The position numbers and the translations under genes are program-made. Of a DNA stretch of 64,000 bases, positions 1-11,008 are shown piece by piece (the first letter of the stretch is position 1; every line of letters begins with the position of its first letter). The notes under the pieces were generated by a model. It saw only the letters and a program-made list of their open reading frames with translations, had not been told where the DNA came from and searched no databases. The stretch lies in contig CM076139.1 in NCBI GenBank assembly GCA_038025085.1, positions 21,531,307 to 21,595,306 on the forward strand, written 5' to 3'. Origin of the DNA: Tetragonia tetragonoides. Lineage: Eukaryota; Streptophyta; Magnoliopsida; Caryophyllales; Aizoaceae.

Positions 1-1459
1 CTTGAAACCTTAGTCTTTAGATAACCCTTGTTATAAGGATTTTAACGCATTTGACCTTGCCTCAATCAGATTTCCGGATCAAGAGATATCGCGTCTCGAA
101 GATTTGGGTCAAAACCGCTCGATCCGACCCCCTGGATCAACCCAAGGGCATTTCCGTAATTTACTGAGCATAAAAGTCAAAAATCCCTAGTCACGCGCGC
201 GCCTCAGGGTCGAGCGCCTGACGCTGATGACCCAGCGGCACACGCGTGAAAACGGAGGCCTTTTGGCCAGCCGCTGAGCCCCAGCGGCGCACAACTGAGT
301 TTCAGCGGCCTGTCGCAGGCCTCTACTCTCCTCCTTGTGGCCGTTAGGCTTGATTTTATGGTTGGGCCGAGCTTAGCGCTAGGGCTGCAGCCCTAGGCCC
401 CTAATTTCGTCCCCTAACTCTTTAAATACTCCCTTTCACCTTCTTTTATAGGAGGTTGGTCAGTTTATAATTTTGAGAGCAATTTGAGAGTACAAAAATC
501 CTAAATTATAGAGAACTCAGAATTTGAAGACTCAAGCAAGCCCTTGCATTCAACCTAGCACCCAAGATTGAAGAGCAATTCCAAATCTACTAGTCCCGTT
601 CGAATAGAACGTCCAGTTAACCATCCTGAGGGCCTAAAACTGTTTATTAAATTCTTCTTTCATATTTATAATCATGTTTCACTTAGCTTTTGATTATGGT
701 TGAATAATTATGCATGTTTTGACCTTTGTAAATAGTTATGCATGTTTTGATCTTTGTAAATAATTATGCATGTTAGTTTAATTTAAAATTTGCATCTTTT
801 CTTTTGATTTATGCATATTGCATCTTTTTATGTTTATTCTTGCATGTAGCAACCTCTTTAGGTTTATTTTAGCATAAAGTTGGTTTTTTTTGCATTGTAC
901 TTTTATTGAAGTTACTAACGAATTTATTGTTGTGCATATGCAATGCTTGGCAAGTTTAGCAAGTGTGGTAGGTTGGAGCGTTTTATTATTGCTCTTATCT
1001 CTTGGTTTGTGTTTAGTAGATGATGCATCTAAATGGGGTATAAATTGTGCAAAGTGATAACGGTAGCTAAATTGGTTGTCTTTAACCTGCCTAGTTAATT
1101 TTAGGACTTTGTACTACCGGATTTATGTGGAACCATATAGTTTAAATAAATATTTGACATGGATAAGCTTAGTAGAGGCCGTTAATTCGGGCGATTTAGA
1201 TAAGATTTGTTTTGTTTATTTCGTACCTACACCCCCGAACTCAATATTTAGCCCCCTTTGGGTATGAGTCAATTCCTACTATGAGTTGGGTGCACTTTTT
1301 GATGGTTTTCAATTATTTCCTTAAAAATTGGTGGCGACTTCATTGCTTGCAAATTATTTCCCCAACACAATTGAATTATATTGCATATGACGTATTATTT
1401 AAGAACCATTAACTCCAACTAAATATTTCAATTAGCGCCGAAAGGCGAGGGTTCTTACA
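1..1459 (+). repeat. Left LTR of the Tat element, 5' end cut by window
   Basis: This LTR aligns over its whole length with 31729-32452 plus 37540-38231. It ends in TTACA at 1459 and is followed directly by a primer-site-like sequence. A GC-rich segment (196-320) precedes a TATA-like TTTAAATA (421-428). The rest is AT-rich with ATGCATGTTTTGA-like repeats around 710-770. Divergence from the right LTR is several percent by eye, so the insertion is old. ORFs at 1076-1412 have no protein-like signal and are dismissed. Confidence 0.85.
196..428 (+). promoter_or_regulatory. LTR U3 promoter module: GC-rich CAGCGG/CCGCTG cluster plus TATA-like box
   Basis: Short inverted motifs are clustered at 196-320, for example CCGCTGAGCCCCAGCGG near 281. 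A degenerate TATA box (TTTAAATA, 421-428) follows about 100 bp downstream, where the right LTR has an intact TATAAATA (32152-32159). The same motif cluster recurs at five other places in the window, each upstream of a TATA-like sequence. Confidence 0.5.
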
Positions 1460-1479
1460 GTGACGACTTCACTGGGGAC
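1460..1479 (+). other. Primer-binding site candidate of the Tat element
   Basis: TGACGACTTCACTGGGGA directly follows the LTR end. Tat/Ogre elements are usually primed by a tRNA other than initiator Met, often reported as tRNA-Arg. The exact tRNA is an inference I cannot test here. Confidence 0.5.
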
Positions 1480-2459
1480 AATTGTAAGAGGGTGTAATTC
1501 AAAAACTTATCCATGTCAATAATTTATTTTAACTATTTGGTTCAATTACCATATGTGTTTACATTCATTGCTTTGCATCCATATCATTCACTTGCATACG
1601 TTATCATCGCAAGATGTTGAAAGACATTAACACACCATAATAGGATCTACCACTTGAGCATTGTCTATGACTTGGTTAGTGACCCACTAGGTTCGAATTG
1701 CTTTGCACATAGTCGCGTTCCACCCCATGGTATTTACATGTTTCCATTCGAGATATGTAAAACGGTACGTTTAGTTTTACTATGCATCCCATAGATGACG
1801 AAACGCATCCGGTCTTGGGTTACCTTATCCAACCATAGATTGTGTCAAACTATTGCATTTAGTCCCATAGTCCATATCGAGCTGCTAATTGATTTACTTG
1901 CTAGATTTTGATTGATTGCTTCCTTGGTATGTGATTAGTTTCCATAGAACATTAGGACTAGATCCCCCATTAGGATTTCAACTTTAGGTAGGTTTTCCTT
2001 TTGTGTGCTTGTGCGTTTTGTCAAGTTTACAAATAGAATCTAGGATCTTTTCTTTTTAGGAAATGGAATCCATGCATGATTCCGACGATGCTAGTGACCA
2101 TATTAGGAAGACGTTTCTTTCCATACGAATTAGATTGCGTGCAAATAATATATTCCCGTCAATGATCTTTCACAAAATAAAAAAAAAGTCTTATTTATTT
2201 CCAAAAAGCGAGTCAAGAGTAAATTTTCACTCTTTTACAAAAAACAAAAAAACAAGGCAAGACAAGAGTATTAGTTTCTAATTTAATAGGGTCGAAGGAT
2301 CATTGACTGAAATATGCTATTTACATAAATCGCGTCTCTCGTAAAAGTCGCCATGTTGAGGATTAATGTAGATTATTTTCCCACATTTGTTTTGAAATTA
2401 AAATATTTCTTTTCGTGGAGTTTTCCATTTCTTTCTTATTTTCTTAAGCGGGCCTTTTT
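1480..2459 (+). other. Untranslated leader of the Tat element
   Basis: AT-rich sequence between the primer site and the first gag codon. The 72-codon frame at 2063-2281 is lysine-rich low-complexity translation with no recognisable domain and is not called as a gene. No repeat or structured RNA was recognised. Confidence 0.5.
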
Positions 2460-3122
2460 ATGTCCAGAATTAGTAGGAATAAAGATCACAGTCCTAGAAA
2501 GTGGGAGAGAGACGAGTCCAACAAGAGATTGATCCGCAAGCTGTCATTCGAACCGCCACCGCAAGCACAGTTCGTGGGCCCCATATGGCTCGATTACCTT
2601 CGCACACCGCCATTGTCGCCGTATACTTCACCACCTACCTCACCTAAGTCCACTATGCCTGGAAAAGCTGAAAGAACCCCAGACCAAAAGATGGATGACC
2701 TCTTGGCCCAATTGGTCGCCATGAATGGTAGATTCGCTGACATGGAAGCCCGTGTTGCTAATTTGGATCCCTCTGCTAGGGATGAAGATGAGCCCAAATC
2801 GAATGAAGATAAGACCGAACCCTCCACTAAAGAGGTCCAAAAACTCCAAGCTAAGCTGAACATGCTTGAATCCGTTCTAGGCAAAAGTCGTGTCTTTAAC
2901 GACATGATCATCAATTCCAAAGGCTATGCCCCCCACATCAAGGGAAAATTGCCCACTAAGTTCTCCATGCCCGAAGTTCCCACATTCAAAGGAACCAATG
3001 ATCCACAAGATCACATTAGAGATTTTACTACTGCATTGGGCCTTAGAGGCATTGAACAAGACCTTTATGTTCACCTCTTTCCCCAAACCTTAGACCCTGC
3101 TGTTAGGGCGTGGGTCTTTTAA
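2460..3122 (+). pseudogene. Tat gag, N-terminal part
   Basis: A 220-codon frame. It has a basic, proline-rich N-terminus, a predicted coiled coil near residues 75-145, and a gag-core motif (KFSMPEVPTFKGTNDPQDHI, about residues 165-184) like the retrotransposon gag family. It stops at TAA 3120-3122, just after the conserved Trp of the core. Frame analysis suggests a small shift there, since WEDMLI-like gag sequence is readable in another frame. No CCHC zinc knuckle or aspartic protease follows, so much of gag and the protease appear deleted. Gag would form the cytoplasmic capsid; this copy cannot. Confidence 0.75.
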
Positions 3123-3146
3123 ACTACCCACTCAAAAGCTACGAAA

Positions 3147-3752
3147 GTGGGAAGATATGCTGATAATGTCTTGCCTCCCATGACATTGAGAGAATTGGAC
3201 ATCACCAAACAAGTTAACAAGGAAGGATTCACCAACTTCGTGAGAAGACGGAGGACCAATCCCACACAACATGGATCCCCTCTAACTCTCAATGGGCAAT
3301 TTCTTCAAGAAGGCGATCCATACCCCTACTGCGGATTTCCTGAACCCTATGCAATCAACGGGATTCTAATTCCGGGCTTTGAAGCATTTCAAGACCGTTT
3401 CACTATGAGTGAAGAGGCACCATCACCTCTCAAGGAGGACCAATCCACTAAAGATGGGGCTAATGACATGACACCCAACGACTTTGGGCTATTATTTGGT
3501 GAAGAACGTCGCCAATACAATGAGGCAATGGGCAAACTTCCCCTTATTGTGCTTTTCAACGAAGGTTTCGACCCGTCCAAGCTGATTGCCCTAAACAGGC
3601 CCGACCACGTCACCTGGAAGCAGGAGACGAAGTGGGCTCCAGTAGAAGGAGTCAAGTACAAGTTCACAGTCCGCAATGGTCCTTCAGAAGGGCCCAATTC
3701 TGATTTGAGTCTGATTCCGAGTCCGAGTCTGATTCTGAGTCTGTTATCCTAG
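3147..3752 (+). pseudogene. Tat gag/pol linker remnant with acidic Ser-Asp-Glu repeat
   Basis: This frame is in phase with the gag frame above and separated from it by one stop. It encodes a proline-rich, hydrophilic stretch with no recognised domain. It probably represents the gag C-terminus joined to the pre-RT region after loss of the zinc knuckle and protease. At 3700-3745 a tandem GAGTCTGATTC-like repeat encodes an acidic Ser/Asp/Glu run in a neighbouring frame. That frame runs on without break into the next pol segment, so a one-base shift lies near 3700. Confidence 0.6.
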
Positions 3753-3754
3753 AA

Positions 3755-4903
3755 GTGTTGGATAGTCCACCCCAGTCTATTTCTGTTGCTACTAAGGTCT
3801 CTAGTGACGACCTCATTGATGTATTGTCCGAATCTATTAATGTTATGAGTGCTGATTTCGCTTACTCGGATTGCCTTGTTGCTAATAATTCAGAAGGCGT
3901 AATAGAATTGCCAAAAGAAGTCATCAAAGCATTAATCGAACATGAACAAAAGACTTCAATAGTCGAAGAAACAGAGACAATAAATATTGCAACTAATGAC
4001 GAGCCATGCCACGTGCAAATAGGCTCTTCTTTAACTTCTAATGAACACGAACAATTCATAACACTCCTAAAGAATTATAAGGATGTTTTTGCCTTGTTCT
4101 ACAAGGACATGCCCGGTATAGACCGCAACATTGCTCAGCATACCATCCCGCTAAAACCCGATTGCAAACCAGTCAAGTAAAAGCTAAGAAGAATGAAACC
4201 GGAGTGAGCTCTTAAAATCAAATAAGAGGTCCAGAAACAACTCGATGCAGACTTCATAAGAGTGGCCAGTTACCCCGACTGGGTAGCCAACATCATTCCA
4301 GTCCCAAAAAAGGATGGACGAGTACGAATGTGCGTGGATTTAAGGGACTTAAGCAAAGCAAGCCCCAAAGATGACTTTCCACTACCCTACATAGATATCC
4401 TAGTAGACAATACAATTGGACACGCCCTCATATCATTCATGGACGGGTACGCAGAGTATAATCAAGTCCTGATAGCCAAAGCGGATGAAAAGAAAACAAC
4501 TTTCATCACCCAATGGGGCACGTATTGCTACACTGTAATGTCATTCGGGCTTAAGAATGCAGGAGATACATATCAAAGAACCGCAACCACCCTTTTTCAC
4601 GATATGATGCATAAAGAAGCAGAAGTATACGCGGATGACATGATCATAAAGTCCAAGGAAAGAGAAAGGCACGTACCCCCACTTCAAAAGTTTTTCGATA
4701 GGCTTAGGAAGTACAACATGAGGCTTAATCCCAAAAAGTGCGCATTCAGAGTCACATCCGGCAAACTTTTAGGATTCGTCATAAGCACGAGAGGGATCGA
4801 AATTGATCCATCCAAGATCAAAGCCATAATAGACATGCCTTCTCCAAAAACAGAGAAAGAAATCAAGGGCTTCTTAGGAAGAATCCAATACATCAGTCAA
4901 TAA
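3755..4903 (+). pseudogene. Tat reverse transcriptase
   Basis: The segment opens with the pre-RT region (DVFA...YKDMPGIDR, about 4084-4126) typical of Tat pol. Three in-frame stops follow (4178 TAA, 4205 TGA, 4223 TAA), with conserved residues on both sides. RT motifs are NIIPVPKKDGRVRMCVDLRDL (fingers), a degenerate palm around 4440, and YADDMIIK with the two catalytic Asp of YxDD near 4630. The frame then breaks near 4903. RT would copy the element RNA into DNA in the particle. The stops make this copy inactive. Confidence 0.88.
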
Positions 4904-4913
4904 ATTTTCTAAG

Positions 4914-5361
4914 TTGGCTATTACGTGCGAGCCCATATTCAAAAAGCTCAAGAAAGAGGTAAAAACCGAATGGGATAAACAGTGCCAGAAAGCCTTTGAG
5001 AAAATTAAGGCCTATTTGTCTGAACCACCCGTACTAGTACCCGCCCACTCCAGGCATGCCTCTACTTCTCTACCTTACTGTCACAGAAACGTCAATGGGG
5101 GCCATGTTAGCCCAGAAAATAAACAAGGAAGAGAAAGTCATCTATTATGTGAGCAAGAAGTTTCTAGAGTACGAAACCCGCTATTCCCCTCTGGAAAAAA
5201 CATGTCTAGCCTTGGTCGCTACGATCAAGAAACTACGACATTACATGCTCCAACATACAATCCACATAAGATCGAGAGAATATTCTCTAAAATATATATT
5301 TGAAAAGCCCATCCTAAATTGCAGAATATCAAGAATGGACTATCCTTTTATCCGAGTTTGA
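4914..5361 (+). pseudogene. Tat RNase H (first copy)
   Basis: The frame begins with the RT-RNase H connection (CQKAFEKIKAYLSEPPVL). After a one-base shift near 5055 it continues with LLLYLTVTETSMGAMLAQ and KVIYYVSKKFLEYETRYSPL, matching the gypsy RNase H order. In Tat elements this copy is degenerate and the catalytic Asp in the first motif is normally replaced, as here (LYLTVTE). This fits a role as tether rather than nuclease. The frame decays by 5400. Confidence 0.75.
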
Positions 5362-5479
5362 CCTCAGATTTGAACACTAGAAGGCAATTAAAGGACATGC
5401 TATTTCGGAATACCTAGCTGATTAAGCCATAGACCAACCCGACCACAAGGAATAATATCACTTCCTGGAGGAAGGGGTT

Positions 5480-5935
5480 ATGACTCTAGACACTGAAACA
5501 TGGCAACTATATTTCGACGGAGCATCTAACCAAAAAGGATTTGGGGTAGGAGTGCTGATAGTGTCTCCTGACGGTGCACATACACCTATTTCGGTCAAGT
5601 TAGATCATGAGGTCACCAACAATAGCGCGGAATATGAAACTTGCATAATAGGACTGAAATCCGCCATAAGCCTTGGCATCAAAACACTGCAAGTCTATGG
5701 TGACTCATCCCTCATAATTTACCAGATTTCCAAAGTCTGGAAAGTCAAAAGTGAATCTTTGGCACTCTACCAAGAATAATTAGACAAAATTGTGGTATAT
5801 TTCAACCGAATACATTTCACGTATCTTCCAAGAGAAGATAATCAATTCGCGGATGCATTGGCTAAATTGGCAAGCATTATCAACATACTTGATCCATTCG
5901 AATGATGCCCATTTGCGTACAAAGAAGGTTCAAAC
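5480..5935 (+). pseudogene. Tat second (archaeal-type) RNase H and start of the linker to integrase
   Basis: The segment encodes WQLYFDGASN, NNSAEYETCIIGL and VYGDSSLIIYQI. These supply the Asp, Glu and Asp of an RNase HI active site. A second RNase H of this type between pol RNase H and integrase is diagnostic of Tat elements. A TAA at 5777 ends the first frame. Shortly after, LPREDNQFADALAKLAS is readable, the conserved end of this domain. The chromovirus at 5936 cuts the gene here, and the integrase resumes at 16588. Confidence 0.82.
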
Positions 5936-8377
5936 TGTAATACGCGTAAATTTAGCTAGGCAACAAAATAATATTTTATTAATTTAGAAACTTTATAACA
6001 AGTAAAAGGAATAATAATAATATAACTAAAATTACAAGGGGACTATTATCTAATAATGACACACACACACACACACAAAAAAAAAAAAAAGGAAAAGAAA
6101 AGAAAAGAAGAAGAAGAATGGCGGTTGGGAACATTCTAGTGATATCCCACCCCTTCACTAATCATCTAGCTAGTTCTAATTATAAATGGAGGCTTTATTA
6201 CACTTTTGCCATTGAAAACTAAGAACATAATAAACATTACCATTCTCTTTCATTCAACACAAAACAACCTAGCTCTTCTATCACACCACCGTAGCCACCA
6301 TCTTCACCATTCCACATATCATTCACGAAGAAATTGAGTTGTTAGGAAGACTTCCAAAAAAATTCATCAAACCAAACAACTGGACAAGGTAAATTCTCTC
6401 TTCTCTTCCCTTTTTATTCTCCTTATGTTGCTGAATTTCAGCCACAAACCACCATAATTGATGGTGGTGGGTGGCGTTTTTGATGTATTTTAAGGCCAAT
6501 CGACCATAGGCCACGGTTACCCACTTCATTTCCCCTCTTTATCTCTCCTACCAGTAACATACAGACTCGAAATTGGGTCATCTGAGCCTTATTTTCGAAC
6601 TTAACCCAATTATCAATTTGTTGTTTGATTTCGAACTTTGTTCTTGATAAGTTAACCCTTAGGTTATCCCTCCTACTTAGCTATAGTAAATAAATTATGG
6701 TAGTAATTGGATAATTGCACTTCCAGTATTGGGTGGGTATTCTGAATTATACACAAACAACTAATTTCTAGTAAAACAGATAAATAAAACCCAGATTATG
6801 CATTTAAAAATTCTACATCTATAGTATAGTAGTACTAATTCCAGAAAAATTACTTGACATTGCTTAGGCCTCGGTAGCGGTTCAGAGGGTGTTGATCAGT
6901 AGGGAGCAAGGAGTATTTTGGTCGTCTTCTTTATTTTGGCTTCAAGGTAAATACCATGTCTACCCAAAACCTCTTTCCCGTAAAAATAATGCTCTTTGCG
7001 TTTATATGTGAAATCATGTTTTGTTGTGGTGTTCGCTCAATTGTGAAAACTAAGTTCTTTTATTAAAACTAAGTATGTCTGTAGATATGTAGCTAGTATA
7101 GTAGTATATTTGTTGGTGACTTGTACGTGGAAAATATTATTGATGTATGAATGGGTATGAGTAGATATGGCTGGCATGTTAAGAACCAATGAATAATAAA
7201 ATATGCTCTATACATGAAGTGAATACTTGAAGTGAATACTGGTTGATTTAATGAAGTAGCTAGATTATTACAATATGAGTGTATTTACAGAAGTGTGGTA
7301 GTATGAATGCCATGTGATCTTGGCGTTAGGAAAGGAAAAGAAGTCCGTACATAGCATAGACAAATGACAAGTTTTTGTGATGTTGAACTAGTATAAATCA
7401 TTTGAGCTTATTTTTCTGAAGTAAAGGTCGTCGGGGGAGAAGTCTCTAGTTAGTAATCCGGAATACTATACTAGAGATGAGGAACAGGATTGGTAATAGT
7501 TCTTGTGAGTTCAAAAGTAGTTGTAGTCTTTCCTTTTCAGGTTGAGATCGGCTGAGTCTCCCGTGTCTCTAGATACCTGAAAAGGGGTGTGCGCACACTT
7601 TCAAGACTAGGAGGTTGGGATTGATCGGCTGGGTCTCCCGGGTCATCCATTGAGATAGAGTGGCTGGGTCTCCCAAGTCTTTCGTCGTTCTCTTCCCCAA
7701 TAGTATAAACAAAATGGTATAGGTGTATAAGTGATAAAAGGAAGTTACTCAAGGAAGATTATATACGCAAATACTGTGAGCTAGCTAGGTTACTTAACTA
7801 GATGATGTTATGGGTACTTAATTAAGCGTAGTGAACCGTAGGATTACTACTCAACTTAAAATAAATAAACCTATTTAATTTCTAAAGCTTTCATGGTTAA
7901 AAAGTTGTTTTCTAACAAACATTTAAAAATCTATTTTCGTAAAAGTTATTTTTACGGGGTAGAGTGGGTTTACTTAGCATTTCTTCTAATTTTCTTGCGT
8001 TTTCTGTTTTTCTGTCTTGTCTGCTTTGTTCCTTCTTATTATACAACGTGGGTTTTGCTAGAGAGGAAAGGACGCTCAGAAGACTATTAGAAGACAAACC
8101 CAATTGCCTTGATATTTTGATGTAAAATGTCTCAGTAATGTAAAAATGTAACTACTAGTTACTAGATTGTACATATTTATATATACAGAACAGACTTTTG
8201 TTTTATTAAGAAATGAAGGTGAATCATTTAGCAGGTCTAATTTGTTTATCACAGCCTTGCATTTATTCTTTAGAATAAATGCGGCGGTAACTCCCCGACT
8301 ATAATTATCGCTTCCGCGTAACAGGTGAATCGCTCATATAATGTTATTATATGAGACAGCTGAGTCGGGGTGTTACA
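5936..8377 (+). repeat. 5' LTR of the chromovirus
   Basis: 2442 bp, TG...CA. It contains a CA microsatellite and A-run at 6058-6090, a TATA box (TATAAATG, 6181-6188), and a trio of imperfect copies of GGCTGGGTCTCCCGGGTC (7546-7567, 7623-7644, 7658-7679). ORFs at 6323, 7537, 7893 and 7912 lie inside the LTR without protein-like content and are not called. Confidence 0.93.
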
Positions 8378-8381
8378 AATG

Positions 8382-8393
8382 TGGTATCAAAGC
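8382..8393 (+). other. Primer-binding site (initiator Met tRNA) of the chromovirus
   Basis: TGGTATCAAAGC, one mismatch from the standard TGGTATCAGAGC, four bases after the LTR end. It would prime minus-strand DNA synthesis. Confidence 0.9.
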
Positions 8394-8451
8394 AATGCTT
8401 AGGTTTAAAAAAAAATGATAAAAAAAAGAAAAAGAAGAAAGATAGTAACTA

Positions 8452-8453
8452 AA

Positions 8454-8539
<86 letters not shown>
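8452..8539. repeat. (AAT)n microsatellite
   Basis: About 29 uninterrupted AAT/TAA triplets in the chromovirus leader, preceded by an A/G-rich run. Confidence 0.97.
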
Positions 8540-8540
<1 letters not shown>

Positions 8541-8690
8541 CTAAATAAAAAAATTAAAAAATTGATCAAGCCGTCGAGAGATAGGTAGGATTAAGGGTAG
8601 GACTTATGTATGTGTGCTAATTGTTGAATGATATGTGAAGGTATAGTTGTATGCCTAACCTTGTGTGTGATAAGTTTATTCTACTTGTAG

Positions 8691-9077
8691 ATGGCTGTTA
8701 TTAGAAGAACCCATCGTAGAATACAAAGCCCATTACAACTTAGGATAAGACCTAATGAAGACATAGAGGATTACATTGATCGTTTTAGGCAGCAATTTAG
8801 ACTCTTCCGCCGCCTAGGACCATTTATATATCAATGTCCTGGGGCACAAGTGTATGCCCTACTCCAGACACTTCCTAACATCCAACCATGATACGCCGTG
8901 AAAGTAAAGTACGGTGATATCAAGGTTGGTAATCACTACAACCATGCTCATTATTCTCGAAGGGGACATTGGTACCTTACACTGGATGCCATGACCCCTA
9001 TTCTGATTGATGCCCAGGCTGAGTGGGAGTATCATGGTGGCTCGACTGTGGCTAGCAGTCAGAGTAGTGTTGCCTAA
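8691..9077 (+). pseudogene. Leader ORF of the chromovirus, unknown function
   Basis: An ATG-started frame of 128 codons between the primer site and gag, broken by one TGA (8889-8891) and ending at TAA 9075-9077. Its N-terminal part is arginine-rich and contains NEDIEDYIDRFRQQFRLFRR, which loosely recalls the helix of retrotransposon gag proteins. I do not recognise the rest. Most Tekay-type elements start gag soon after the primer site, so a separate frame here is unusual. It could be a captured or duplicated gag fragment, or chance coding. Confidence 0.35.
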
Positions 9078-9488
9078 AGGTTGAAGGCACCATCTTTTGT
9101 GAAATCTTTTGCTTATGGATAGGGTTGTAAGACCAATTCAAGATCAGAAATTTTGGATCCTTGTTGATTTTTGGAGATAAAGGATCTATTCGGTGCAGAT
9201 GACTTGTTGATATATATTTGTGCTGTTTTGTGCTGGTAGCTCCACAACATGCTACTCTAATCCTGTAAGCAAGTATGTGTCTATGCGATATAATTATTTT
9301 ACGTGTGACATTGTTGTGAATATATGTTAGTTGTTGGTAGTTGTTAGGCATATGCTTGCAAGTTATTACATGTTTCGTGTTTCTTGTATATATAATAGCT
9401 AAGTCATAGACTTAGAATTAGAGACCCACCTTTGAATTTCTTTTGAGGTAGACATGGTACCTGAAGCATTAATTTTCAAATAAATAGA
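9078..9488 (+). other. Leader segment before chromovirus gag, nothing recognised
   Basis: AT-rich sequence. A 99-codon minus frame at 9052-9351 has no protein-like features and is dismissed. Confidence 0.4.
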
Positions 9489-10923
9489 ATGTCAGGAGAC
9501 GCTAGTCAACATCAAAACCAACAACAAACTTTGGATACTGTACTAGAGAGAATGAAAACTTTGGAAGATCTAGCTGCCGTAATAGGACAATCCCTTAAGT
9601 GTCAGATTGAGCAGGAGAACGCAAATGACCCAGCAGCATCCATGAGCAAGAGGATAGCTGCGCATAACCCACCCACTTATTTAGGAAAAGCAGACCCCAA
9701 CGGCCTTAGAAAACTGGATTCGAGATATGGAGAAAATATATGAAGTTACTTTGTGCCCAGAAGATATGAAGGTGAAAATAGGCACTTATTATCTAAAAGA
9801 GGAGGCGGATAATTGGTGGGCAGCCGTTAAAACTAAATACCTTGCTGAGCAAGGTTTTAAGTGGGATGTTTTTAAGGAGAGATTAAGGGCACGATTTTAC
9901 CCTCCTGCTTTGAGGTGGCAAAAACAAGAAGAGTTTCTAATGTTGAGTCAAGGGAGTTTGAGCGTACAGGAGTACGCTGATAAATTCTTGGAGCTATCTC
10001 GATTCTCACCTAACATTGTGCCAACAGAGGAGGATAAGGCCCGGAAATTTGAAGATGGGCTTTCGTTTAAAATACAAAGATACTTGGGCGATATTCCTTC
10101 AAAGAAATTGCAAGAAGCTTATGAAAGGGCTATGAATGTGTCTAGGATTTTGATGAATGAAGATGAAGTCCTAGATAGAAACAAGAGGAAGGAGCAAGGA
10201 TTTCCACAGCAGCCTAACCAGAAAAAGGTCCGTCGGGAGGATGAAGGATCAAGTAACAGACCTGGAGGATTGCATCGTGTTGGGGGCCCAAGTAATAATA
10301 CTCGGTACATAAATCAAAATCGTTCGGTTGGTCAGATTCAAAATGATCGTAGAGGCACATGCAGGAGGTGTGGTAGACACCACTATGGCCTAACATGTGA
10401 CGAACAGGTCATAGTATGTTATGAGTGTAATGGGCAAGGTCATAAAGCTTATGACTGTCCTAGCAAGAAAATGGGTGCATCAGCAAGACCGCAAAGAAAT
10501 CAAATGACTCGAAATGGAGGCGCACGACCCGGTGGTGGAAACCAAGGGAACCGAGGTATGAATAATTCCAACTCAAACAATGGATTCAATCGAGTTGGAG
10601 GTGGTGGAAACAGAAATGAAGGGAATAAGGGGACTGGGAGTGGATCTTCAACCACTCAAAATGTGAACAACAACCGAGGTGTAGGAAATCAAGGCAGGAT
10701 CTTTGTTATGAGTCAAACAGAAGCTGCAGCCAGCCCAGATGTGATAACGGGTACCTTTCTTATCCACTCTATTCCTGCTTATATTTTATTTGATACTGGT
10801 GCTACTCATTCCTTTATAGCCTCCTCACTAGTAAAAAAAATTAGGATTAACCCCAACATCCACCTTAACCATCCAAGTTACTATTCCTTCCGGGGCAGTA
10901 GTCCCATGTTCTCTTTTATATGA
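9489..10923 (+). pseudogene. Chromovirus gag and protease
   Basis: Gag starts at ATG 9489 (Gln-rich N-terminus) and shifts frame near 9700-9726. It continues through the gag core (EEADNWWAAVKTKY; FKERLRARFYPP; SVQEYADKFLELSRF) to about residue 150 of the second frame. A basic Gly/Asn-rich tail follows, with a CCHC zinc knuckle (CYECNGQGHKAYDC, 10415-10460). The protease follows in the same frame, with the active-site motif LFDTGATHSFIA near 10790. A second frameshift ends the frame at 10923. Gag packages the RNA and the protease matures the polyprotein. Confidence 0.9.
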
Positions 10924-11008
10924 AAATATTCCTGTTAGTATACTTGGAACCGAACTTCTCTCTAATCTCATTCAATTTGATTTAACCCAATTCGATGCTA
11001 TCCTAGAC

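Noticed and set aside
1076..1412. Plus ORFs repeated at 37867-38194
   Set aside because: Both copies lie in the Tat LTRs; matching arises from the LTR repeat, and the translation has no domain.
2594..3086. Minus ORFs opposite Tat gag
   Set aside because: Shadows of the gag frame with low-complexity Ser/Leu translation.
7537..8103. ORFs on both strands, repeated near 15751-16274
   Set aside because: They lie inside the two chromovirus LTRs; no conserved protein features.
8452..8539. Regular repeat considered as a CRISPR-like or satellite array
   Set aside because: A simple AAT microsatellite without spacers; no CRISPR array is expected or seen in this plant DNA.
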